The translations under genes were made by a program, and so were the position numbers. Source: Acidobacteriota bacterium (GTDB lineage Bacteria > Acidobacteriota > Polarisedimenticolia > J045). From it: a stretch of 6,574 bases of DNA. Shown in pieces: positions 1 to 5,726 of this stretch. A model generated the notes under the pieces. It did no database searches. It was not told where the DNA came from and was given only the letters and a program-made list of their open reading frames with translations. The stretch is from the NCBI GenBank assembly GCA_027064265.1, contig JAMOQA010000532.1, forward strand, positions 1 to 6,574, read 5' to 3'. Every line of letters begins with the position of its first letter. Positions within the stretch are counted from its first letter, which is position 1.

Positions 1-930
1 AATGCCTTCCCGGACCGGGACCCGGGGATCGTACCCCAGTTCCGCGCGGGCGCGAGAGACGTCGGCGAAGGTGATCGGCACGTCCCCCGGCTGGAACGGC
101 TGGAACTCGAGGCGTGGCTCCACGCCGAGCTCCTCCGCGATCATCCGGACAAGGTCGAGGAGGGCCGTCGTCGCCGACTCCCCCAGGTTGTAGACCCGGT
201 ACCCCCGGGCCCGGTCGAGGGCCGCGAGGACCCCGTCGACGATGTCGTCGATGTAGGTGTAGTCCCGCCGCGACGAGCCGTCGCCGAAGACCGGGACCGG
301 CTTCCCCTCGGCGAGGAGCCGGGTGAACTTGTGGATCGCCATCTCCGGTCGCTGCCGCGGCCCGTAGACGGTGAAGAAGCGGAGCCCGATCGCCTCGATG
401 CCGTGGACGTGGTGGAAGGCGTGGGCGATCAGCTCGCAGGCCTTCTTGGTCGCCGCGTAGGGCGAGACCGGGTGGTCCACCGGGTCGTCCTCGGAGAACG
501 GCACCTTCTCGTTGCCGCCGTAGACGCTCGAGGAGCTGGCGTAGAGCACCCGGCGCACGCCGGCGGCCACCGCCGCCTCGAGGATCACCGTCGTACCCCG
601 GACGTTGACGTCGGCGTAGAGCTCCGGCTGCTCCACCGAGGGACGGACCCCCGCCCGGGCGGCGAGGTGCACGATCGCCCGCACCGGCTCCTCGCCGAGG
701 ACCCGGTCGAGCAGTTCCCGGTCACGGATGTCCCCCTCGACCAGGCGGAACGCCCCGTGCCCGAGGGCTCCCGCGAGGTTCTCCCGCTTGATCGCCGGGT
801 CGTAGAAGTCGTCGAAGTTGTCGAGACCGATCACCCGCTCGCCCCGGGCGAGCAGGCGGTCGACCAGGTGGCTGCCGATGAAGCCGGCGGCGCCGGTGAC
901 GAGGACGGCGCCGCCCGTCGTGTCGCCCAT
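1..930 (-). CDS. UDP-sugar 4-epimerase, extended SDR family (3' end cut by window edge)
   Basis: The product should be a cytoplasmic NAD-dependent epimerase that inverts C4 of a UDP-sugar. The 310 visible residues run from ATG at 930 and continue past the left edge; family members are about 310-330 residues, so only a few C-terminal residues should be missing. The Rossmann motif TGAAGFIG lies at residues 12-19, a serine cluster SSSS at 132-135, and the catalytic YxxxK as Tyr158 and Lys162. RFFTVYGPRQRPEMA (184-198) and RRDYTYIDDIVDG (241-253) are typical of the UDP-glucuronate/GalE-like epimerase branch. A purine-rich GAGGGGAGG lies just before the ATG. The gene sits 49 bases after a UDP-sugar 6-dehydrogenase, so a UDP-uronic acid (UDP-GlcA or UDP-GlcNAcA) is the likely substrate, though UDP-hexose cannot be excluded. 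Family assignment is firm; substrate is inference. Confidence 0.9.
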   Translation of the reverse strand, partial: MGDTTGGAVLVTGAAGFIGSHLVDRLLARGERVIGLDNFDDFYDPAIKRENLAGALGHGAFRLVEGDIRDRELLDRVLGEEPVRAIVHLAARAGVRPSVEQPELYADVNVRGTTVILEAAVAAGVRRVLYASSSSVYGGNEKVPFSEDDPVDHPVSPYAATKKACELIAHAFHHVHGIEAIGLRFFTVYGPRQRPEMAIHKFTRLLAEGKPVPVFGDGSSRRDYTYIDDIVDGVLAALDRARGYRVYNLGESATTALLDLVRMIAEELGVEPRLEFQPFQPGDVPITFADVSRARAELGYDPRVPVREGI

Positions 931-949
931 GACCTCCCCTCTCGCGGCG

Positions 950-971
950 CGGGGCCCCCGCGGGGGCCCCG
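950..971 (-). repeat. 22-base perfect palindrome between dehydrogenase and epimerase genes
   Basis: The core 951-970, GGGGCCCCCGCGGGGGCCCC, is exactly self-complementary, and the flanking C950/G971 also pair. In RNA it would form a very stable GC hairpin between the stop codon at 980 and the epimerase ATG at 930, ending about 20 bases before the start. There is no U tract after it on the minus strand, so it is not a canonical intrinsic terminator. It could stabilise the upstream message, attenuate the epimerase, or be a GC-rich accident. Confidence 0.6.
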
Positions 972-979
972 GCTCGCCG

Positions 980-2314
980 CTACAGCTTCCTCACCCGCTC
1001 CGGGTCGACGTCGAGGCCCTTCGTCGCGTTCCGCGTGTCGAAGACCAGCGGCGCCTCCCGGCAGACCAGCTCGTAGTCGACCCCGTCGTGGTTCGTCAGG
1101 ATCAGCGCGACGTCGTGCTCCCGCAGCGTCTTCGCGTCGAGGGGCACCTGGGGCACCTGCTCTCCCTCGAGCTCCAGGGTCGGCACGAACGGGTCGTGGT
1201 AGGAGAGCACCGCGCCCCGCTCGCGGAGGAGCAGCATCACGTCGAGGGCCGGCGACTCCCGGGTGTCGGCGGTGTTCTTCTTGTAGGCGACCCCGAGCAC
1301 GAGGACCCGGGTCCCCTTGATCGCCTTTTCCCGCTCGTTGAGCATCAGGACGAGCCGCTCGATCACGTGCTCCGGCATCCCCCGGTTGATCTCGGACGCC
1401 AGGTCGATGAACCGGGTGAAGTAGTTCAGCGACCGGAGCTTCCAGCTCAGGTAGTGCGGGTCGATCGGGATGCAGTGCCCGCCGAGGCCCGGCCCCGGCC
1501 AGAACGCCATGAACCCGAACGGCTTGGTCGCCGCCGCCTCGATGATCTCCCAGACGTCGAGGCCGAGCCGCTCGCAGATCAGGGCCATCTCGTTGACCAG
1601 CCCGATGTTGACCAGCCGGAAGGTGTTCTCGAGCAGCTTGACCAGCTCGGCCGAGCGGGCGGACGAGACCGGGTGCACCTGGGGGATCGCCGCCAGGTAC
1701 AGCTCGCGGGCGACCTCCGTGCACTCCGGGGTGATGCCGCCGACCACCTTCGGCGTGTTCTCCGTCTTGTAGACCGGGTTCGAGGGGTCGACCCGCTCCG
1801 GCGAGTAGGCGAGGAAGAAGTCCTCGCCGGCGACGAGGCCGGTCTCCTCGAGCATCGGCTGGATCACCTCGTCGGTGGTCCCCGGGTAGGTCGTCGACTC
1901 GAGGACGACCAGCTGGCCCGGCCGCAGCCGCTCCCGGATCTCCCGGGTCGCCCCGACCACGTAGGAGATGTCCGGGTCGAGGGTCTTCCGGAGGGGGGTC
2001 GGGACGCAGATCAGGATCGCGTCCATCTCCCGGAGCCCGTCGAAGTCGGTGGTGGCGAAGAGCCTCCCCGCCTCGACCTGGGCCCGCACCTCGTCGTCGG
2101 TCACGTCGCCGATGTAGCTCCTGCCGGCCTCGATCATCCGGGCCTTCGACTCGTCGACGTCGAACCCGGTGACCCGCAGGCCGGCCCGGGCGAACACCTC
2201 CGCCAAGGGCAGGCCGACGTAGCCGAGGCCGATCACGCCGACCCGGGCGGTCCGGTTCCGGATCTTCTCCAGGAGGTCCTGCCGCAGCTTCTCCGCGGTC
2301 CTCGTGTCGCTCAT
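980..2314 (-). CDS. Nucleotide-sugar 6-dehydrogenase, WbpA/TviB-type (UDP-GlcNAc or UDP-Glc dehydrogenase)
   Basis: This 444-residue cytoplasmic enzyme should oxidise C6 of a UDP-hexose to the uronic acid in two NAD+-dependent steps. The NAD-binding motif GLGYVGLPLA is at residues 29-38, followed by ESTTYPGTTDEV (139-150), AYSPERVDP (169-177), and the central helix LVKLLENTFRLVNI (224-237) with the conserved Lys226. The catalytic segment PGPGLGGHCIPIDP (273-286) carries nucleophile Cys281. The C-terminal domain begins near GVAYKKNTADTRESPAL (341-357). The length and the GLGGHCIPIDP and YKKNTADTRESPA forms resemble the WbpA/TviB UDP-N-acetylglucosamine branch, but UDP-glucose is possible. The ATG at 2314 is preferred over an upstream in-frame ATG at 2392 because GGGAGGG lies 9 bases before it and the extra 26 residues are low-complexity Gly/Ala/Arg. 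The next gene is a probable 4-epimerase acting on the product. Confidence 0.94.
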   Translation of the reverse strand: MSDTRTAEKLRQDLLEKIRNRTARVGVIGLGYVGLPLAEVFARAGLRVTGFDVDESKARMIEAGRSYIGDVTDDEVRAQVEAGRLFATTDFDGLREMDAILICVPTPLRKTLDPDISYVVGATREIRERLRPGQLVVLESTTYPGTTDEVIQPMLEETGLVAGEDFFLAYSPERVDPSNPVYKTENTPKVVGGITPECTEVARELYLAAIPQVHPVSSARSAELVKLLENTFRLVNIGLVNEMALICERLGLDVWEIIEAAATKPFGFMAFWPGPGLGGHCIPIDPHYLSWKLRSLNYFTRFIDLASEINRGMPEHVIERLVLMLNEREKAIKGTRVLVLGVAYKKNTADTRESPALDVMLLLRERGAVLSYHDPFVPTLELEGEQVPQVPLDAKTLREHDVALILTNHDGVDYELVCREAPLVFDTRNATKGLDVDPERVRKL

Positions 2315-2334
2315 CGGGTATTTCCCTCCCGCTC

Positions 2335-2356
2335 GGATCGCCCCCCCCGGCGATCC
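2335..2356 (-). repeat. Hairpin upstream of the sugar dehydrogenase gene
   Basis: Arms GGATCGCC (2335-2342) and GGCGATCC (2349-2356) are perfectly complementary (8 bp) around a loop of six Cs (six Gs in the minus-strand RNA). The structure sits in the 89-base gap after the MCE gene, just before the Shine-Dalgarno sequence of the dehydrogenase. No U-rich tract follows, so a standard terminator is unlikely; it may be an mRNA-processing or attenuation element. Confidence 0.45.
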
Positions 2357-2362
2357 CCGGGC

Positions 2363-2392
2363 AATATGTCCCCCGGCGGGCCCGCGAGGCAA
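2363..2392 (-). promoter_or_regulatory. Possible weak sigma-70-like promoter for the sugar genes
   Basis: Reading leftward, TTGCCT (2392-2387) and CATATT (2368-2363) are 18 bases apart, each matching 4 of 6 consensus positions. The CATATT is a rare A/T patch in a very GC-rich gap, and it lies about 50 bases before the dehydrogenase start. This could give the two sugar genes their own transcription apart from the transporter genes. The match is weak, and the hairpin at 2335-2356 would fall in the leader of such a transcript. Confidence 0.25.
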
Positions 2393-2403
2393 CCCGGCAC
2401 CGG

Positions 2404-3621
2404 TCAGGGAGTTCCGCCCCCCTCGCCGACGCCCTTTCCCCCGGGTTCCGCGCCCTCGAGCTGCCGGAGCCGCTTCTCGAGGATCTCGATCTGCTTCCGA
2501 AGCGCCCGGATCTCCTGCTCCCGGCCCTTCTCCCCCTTGCCCCGGTACTTCCGGACGAGCCAGGTCGCTGTCTTCGAGCTGCGGACCCCCTGGAGCAGCA
2601 TCAGCAGCTCGTCGTGGACCGCCGGGTCGTTGAGCAGGAGCGCGAGGGTGCCGTTCCCCTCGTCGATCTTCCGCAGGATGGAAGCGAGCCGCGCGCTGAC
2701 CTCGTCGATTCGCCCGGCCACCCGGTCCCCCAGTCCCTCGTCCCGCAGGAGGACGCCGACCAGGCCCTTCCCCTCCTCGAGGGCCTCGGAGAGCTGGCGG
2801 AGCGAGCGGACGGTCCGCTCGACCTCCGAGAGCAGCTCCTCCTCCCGGCCCGGGGCGGTCAGGGCACCGAGAAGCCCCTTTCCTTCTCCCAGGTTGCGGG
2901 TCATGCCGGCCAGGCCGTCGGCCGCCTCCCTGAGGTCGCGGGCCACGGCCTGCGCGAACTCCTCGTCGGCAACCAGCCTGCCGAGGAGCCCCTCGCCCCG
3001 GTCGACCCGCTGCAGCAGGCGGTTCGCGGCGGAAAGGGCCTGGTCCAGCTTCTCGAGCCCTTCCTTGCCGAACTCCGGGTCGACGATCGCCTTCCCGAGG
3101 AGGCCCTTCCCCTCGCGGATCGCCCCGAGGATGTCCCGGAGGTCGCCCGTGATCTGCTCGACCGTACCAGCGATCGTCCGCCCGGTCTCCAGGATCGGCT
3201 CGACCGTCACCGGCGGGATGAAATCTCCTTCCCGCAGGGGCGGACGGTTCGGATCGCCCGGGGTCAGGTCCACCGCCTTCTCGTTGGCGACGAACTGGAG
3301 GTAGACGAGGGAGGCCGTCGTTCCCTGCCGCACGCGGGGAGCGTACGCCCGGTCCACCGCGAGGAAGATCTCGATCCCCTCGGACCGGGGGTCGGTCGGC
3401 AGCACGATCTTGCGGACCGTGCCGACCCGGACCCCCGCCATCGTCACCGGGCTTCCCACCCGCAGGCCGGAGGCGTCGGTGAAGTTCGTCCGGTAGGTCA
3501 CCTTCGGGGTGAACACCTGGGACTCCTGGCCGATCACCAGGATCGCCCCGGCCAGCAGGACGAGGGCGAGGAGGACGACCAGGCCGACCGCCAGCTCGTG
3601 CACCCTGCTCCTACGCGCCAT
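2404..3621 (-). CDS. MlaD-like MCE-domain lipid-transport protein with five-repeat C-terminal region
   Basis: This 405-residue protein is the substrate-binding, periplasm-facing part of an Mla/MCE phospholipid transporter. A single N-terminal membrane anchor spans residues 9-31, followed by the MCE domain (about 38-120) with the diagnostic GLRVGSPVTMAGVRVGTV at 52-69. E. coli MlaD is about 183 residues, so this is a long-tailed form. From about 150 to 345 it is predicted helical and carries five copies of a motif like EGKGLLGxLLxDxxF, whose first glycines are at 171, 209, 247, 284 and 322. Residues 371-388 (I371, L374, I378, L381, L385, L388) form an ideal 3-4 heptad pattern, then a Gly-rich tail ends the protein. 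The ATG at 3621 has GGAGGAG just upstream and overlaps the ATPase gene by 11 bases. MCE proteins are known to form hexamers; the tail probably extends the lipid channel across the periplasm. Confidence 0.93.
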   Translation of the reverse strand: MARRSRVHELAVGLVVLLALVLLAGAILVIGQESQVFTPKVTYRTNFTDASGLRVGSPVTMAGVRVGTVRKIVLPTDPRSEGIEIFLAVDRAYAPRVRQGTTASLVYLQFVANEKAVDLTPGDPNRPPLREGDFIPPVTVEPILETGRTIAGTVEQITGDLRDILGAIREGKGLLGKAIVDPEFGKEGLEKLDQALSAANRLLQRVDRGEGLLGRLVADEEFAQAVARDLREAADGLAGMTRNLGEGKGLLGALTAPGREEELLSEVERTVRSLRQLSEALEEGKGLVGVLLRDEGLGDRVAGRIDEVSARLASILRKIDEGNGTLALLLNDPAVHDELLMLLQGVRSSKTATWLVRKYRGKGEKGREQEIRALRKQIEILEKRLRQLEGAEPGGKGVGEGGGTP

Positions 3622-4408
3622 GGGTCTCCTCCAGGGGCCGCCCCGCGAGGAAGGCGGCCAGGAGCGGGTCTTCGGCGTGCCGGGCCTCGTCCACCGTGCC
3701 GGTGAACCGGATCTTCCCCCGGTAGAGGAAGGCGATCCGGTCGCCCACCCGGAAGGCGGACTGGATGTCGTGGGTGACGACGACGCTCGTCACGCCGAGA
3801 CGGGCCTGCATCGCCAGGATCAGGTCGTTGATCGTGTTCGCCGTCACGGGATCGAGGCCCGTGGTCGGCTCGTCGTAGAGGATCGCCCGGGGGCGCACCG
3901 CGATCGCCCGGGCGAGGGCGACACGCTTCTGCATGCCGCCCGAGAGCTCCGAGGGCATCAGCCCGCAGACCGACTCGTCCAGGTCGACGTGCTCCAGCAC
4001 CTCGATCACCCGGTCGGCGATCTCCGCCTCCGCCCAGCCGGCCTCGCGCAGCGGAAAGGCCACGTTGTCGAAGACGTCCATCGAGTCGAAGAGCGCACCG
4101 CCCTGGAAGAGGAACCCCACCTTGCGGCGCACGGGAACCAGCTCCCGTTCGCCCAGGTCCTGGATCTCCCGGCCGTCCACCGCGACGATCCCCCGGTCGG
4201 GATGGGTGAGCCCCACGAGGTGGCGGAGCGTGACCGACTTGCCGGTGCCGGACCCGCCGAGGATCACCAGGGTCTCCCCCGGGAAGACGCACAGGTCGAC
4301 CCCCCGGAGGACCTCCTTCGGGCCGAACCGCTTGTGGACGCCGTGGAGGCAGAGGAAGGCCTCCCTCCCCTCCGCGTCCCGGCAGACGTGGGGCGCCCCG
4401 CTCACCAC
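3611..4408 (-). CDS. mlaF: MlaF-like ATP-binding subunit of the MCE phospholipid transporter
   Basis: This 265-residue cytoplasmic ABC ATPase should power lipid movement by the permease encoded just upstream. Visible motifs are Walker A GGSGTGKS (51-58), Q-loop Gln102, signature LSGGMQKR (155-162), Walker B ILYDEPTTGLDP (176-187) and the switch His213 in VVVTHD. The stretch GFLFQGGALFDSMDVFDNVA (98-117) is a hallmark of the Mla/Ttg2A branch as opposed to other ABC importers. The start is one of two consecutive GTG codons (4408 or 4405). The first overlaps the permease stop by 7 bases and the second gives a GTGA 4-base overlap; either implies translational coupling. Only a G-run precedes it, with no clear GGAG. 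The stop lies inside the start of the MCE gene. The gene symbol is by homology of motifs. Confidence 0.95.
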   Translation of the reverse strand: MVSGAPHVCRDAEGREAFLCLHGVHKRFGPKEVLRGVDLCVFPGETLVILGGSGTGKSVTLRHLVGLTHPDRGIVAVDGREIQDLGERELVPVRRKVGFLFQGGALFDSMDVFDNVAFPLREAGWAEAEIADRVIEVLEHVDLDESVCGLMPSELSGGMQKRVALARAIAVRPRAILYDEPTTGLDPVTANTINDLILAMQARLGVTSVVVTHDIQSAFRVGDRIAFLYRGKIRFTGTVDEARHAEDPLLAAFLAGRPLEETHGA

Positions 4409-5172
4409 GCCCCCCCGGAGAGCGCCGTCTGCACGGCCAGGAAGACCTTGGCGATGAAGAAATTGCTGATGAAGATCGCGATCGACGCGCCGACAACGGT
4501 GTTCGTGGTCGCCTGGCCGACGCCGGTCGCCCCTCCGCGGGTCCGGAGCCCGTTGTAGCAGGCGATGATCCCGACGAAGTAGGCGAAGAAGACCGTCTTC
4601 CCGACACCGGAGACGATGTCACCGATCAGCAGGAACTCCTTCACCTTGGTCCAGTAGTAGACCGTCGACTGCCCGATCTCGAAGACGGCGATGTAGAGCC
4701 CGCCCAGGATCCCGAGAACGTCCCCGAGGACCGTCAGGATCGGCAGCATCACGAGGAGCGCGACCATCCGGGGCCAGACCAGCTTCTTCACCGGGTCGGC
4801 GCCGAGGGCCCGGAGGGCGTCCACCTGCTCGGTGACCGCCATCGAGCCCAGCTCGGCGGCGATCCCCGCGCCGACGCGGGCCGCGATCATCACCGCGGTC
4901 AGTACCGGCCCGAGCTCCTTGACCACGGAGACGCTGACGAACGACCCCACGTAGATTTTCGCGCCGTACGCCGCGAGGGTGTACGAGACCTGCAGGGCCA
5001 TCACGGCCCCGGTGAAGATCATCGTCAGGCCCACGAGGGGCAGGGACCGGACGCCCAGCCGGAACATCTGCTCGAAGAGCAGCCGGAACTCCACCGGGCG
5101 GCGGAAGGTAACCCGGAAGGTCTCCCACGTCAGGAGCGCCACCCGTCCGCTGGTCGCGAGGATCCCGGTCAA
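4402..5172 (-). CDS. mlaE: MlaE-like permease of the MCE phospholipid transporter (TTG start)
   Basis: This 256-residue inner-membrane protein is the permease that, as a dimer, carries the ATPase and the MCE hexamer. Residues 1-40 form the amphipathic N-terminal region, with membrane segments roughly at 43-64, 88-106, 137-163, 185-205 and 225-247. The family signature is intact: KELGPVLTAVMIAARVGAG (85-103), AELGSMAVTEQVDALRALG (106-124) and the C-terminal GLRTRGGATGVGQATTNTVV (208-227). No ATG or GTG lies in a useful place in this frame. TTG at 5172 gives the family's usual length of about 260 and is preceded by AGGGGA with a 7-base spacer. The open frame upstream of it is Arg/Pro/Gly-rich and antisense to the preceding gene. 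The product acts with MlaF and the MCE protein. The family is certain; the exact start is inferred. Confidence 0.94.
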   Translation of the reverse strand: MTGILATSGRVALLTWETFRVTFRRPVEFRLLFEQMFRLGVRSLPLVGLTMIFTGAVMALQVSYTLAAYGAKIYVGSFVSVSVVKELGPVLTAVMIAARVGAGIAAELGSMAVTEQVDALRALGADPVKKLVWPRMVALLVMLPILTVLGDVLGILGGLYIAVFEIGQSTVYYWTKVKEFLLIGDIVSGVGKTVFFAYFVGIIACYNGLRTRGGATGVGQATTNTVVGASIAIFISNFFIAKVFLAVQTALSGGAW

Positions 5173-5179
5173 CTGTCCA

Positions 5180-5185
5180 TCCCCT
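5180..5185 (-). promoter_or_regulatory. Ribosome binding site that fixes the TTG start of the permease
   Basis: AGGGGA on the minus strand lies 7 bases before TTG at 5172. A nearby ATG at 5180 is in another frame and stops after three codons, so the TTG is the only sensible start here. Confidence 0.6.
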
Positions 5186-5187
5186 AT

Positions 5188-5209
5188 CCGGGACCCGGTA
5201 CGGGCCCGG
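5188..5209 (-). repeat. Hairpin between the unknown membrane-protein gene and the permease gene
   Basis: CCGGGACCCG (5188-5197) and CGGGCCCGG (5201-5209) pair as a 9-bp stem with one bulged A and a three-base loop. It fills most of the 41-base gap between the stop at 5214 and the permease start. With no U tract it is not a classical terminator; it lies directly upstream of the permease ribosome binding site and could influence its translation or partly separate the first gene from the rest. Confidence 0.4.
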
Positions 5210-5213
5210 TCGG

Positions 5214-5669
5214 CTATTCTACCGGTTCGCGGCGGAGGAGGGCGGGCAGCAGCCCCCCGGCAGCGGCCCGGAGGAGGACCAGGTGCAGGGTCGCCAGCGC
5301 CCCGTCCACCAGGGCGATCGCGAGGAAGAAGAGGTCCGCCCGGCGCAGGAGGACGTCGACGGCGAAGAGCGCGAGCCCGCCGTAACGGAGCAGGATGGCG
5401 ACGGCGGCGACAGGCGCCAGGCGGCGCGGGGACCGCCAGACCAGCAGGTAGAGCCCCCCGAGGGCGACGAGGAAGAGCCCGCAGAGGTCGATGTACACCC
5501 GGGGCTCCGGCAGGGTGACGTGGAGCACCGGGGCCGCCGCCTCCTGGGCCAGCAGGATCGCGAGCCCGAAGCCGCCGTCGACCAGCGCCCCCAGCAGGAA
5601 CGAGAGCCCGAGGGCCCGGAAGGCCCATTCCCCGCCCGTCCCCGGGGCGCCCGGCACGTCGTTCGCCAT
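5214..5669 (-). CDS. Small four-helix integral membrane protein of unknown function
   Basis: I do not recognise this 151-residue protein. Four hydrophobic segments are visible, at roughly 17-42, 58-77, 84-107 and 111-135, with short charged loops (WRSPRR at 78-83, LLRR at 107-110) and no N-terminal signal peptide. The first and last segments share the pentapeptide ALVDG (28-32 and 119-123), each placing an acidic residue inside the membrane; Asp61 and Asp105 lie in or next to the middle helices. No cysteine or metal-binding cluster suggests an enzyme (a single Cys63). The ATG at 5669 has an excellent GGAGGT 5 bases upstream. It is the first gene of the leftward run, 41 bases before the permease, and is divergent from plsC, so a role with the transporter or in membrane homeostasis is possible but unproven. 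Confidence 0.82.
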   Translation of the reverse strand: MANDVPGAPGTGGEWAFRALGLSFLLGALVDGGFGLAILLAQEAAAPVLHVTLPEPRVYIDLCGLFLVALGGLYLLVWRSPRRLAPVAAVAILLRYGGLALFAVDVLLRRADLFFLAIALVDGALATLHLVLLRAAAGGLLPALLRREPVE

Positions 5670-5690
5670 CGTCCACCTCCCGCCCCGCGG

Positions 5691-5719
5691 TTGTCTCCGC
5701 CCCGGGGCCTCTCTATCCT
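5691..5719 (+). promoter_or_regulatory. Predicted promoter of the acyltransferase gene, close to its ATG
   Basis: TTGTCT (5691-5696) and TATCCT (5714-5719) are exactly 17 bases apart, each matching 4 of 6 sigma-70 consensus positions. The -10 element ends 7 bases before the ATG at 5727, so transcription would begin at or next to the A of the start codon. The 57-base gap (5670-5726) is shared with the divergent operon, for which I see no convincing promoter in the gap. Confidence 0.4.
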
Positions 5720-5726
5720 CCCGTCC

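Noticed and set aside
2341..2348. A run of eight Cs as a phase-variation tract
   Set aside because: It is non-coding, lies in the loop of a hairpin, is short for slippage, and is not placed between promoter elements in a way that would switch expression.
818..3304. An 828-codon open frame on the plus strand
   Set aside because: It lies antisense to the epimerase, dehydrogenase and MCE genes, is rich in Arg/Pro/Asp/Glu/His without any recognisable domain, and is the usual by-product of very high GC, which removes stop codons.
5173..5676. An extension of the permease frame back to 5676
   Set aside because: It overlaps the membrane-protein gene on the same strand in another frame, is Arg/Pro/Gly-rich, and would make the permease far longer than the family. 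TTG at 5172 with a ribosome binding site is better.
5283..5726. An upstream in-frame extension of plsC from 5283
   Set aside because: It is antisense to the membrane-protein gene, strongly charged (Gln/Glu/Asp/Arg-rich), and lacks any LPLAT feature; PlsC of 239 residues is already full length.
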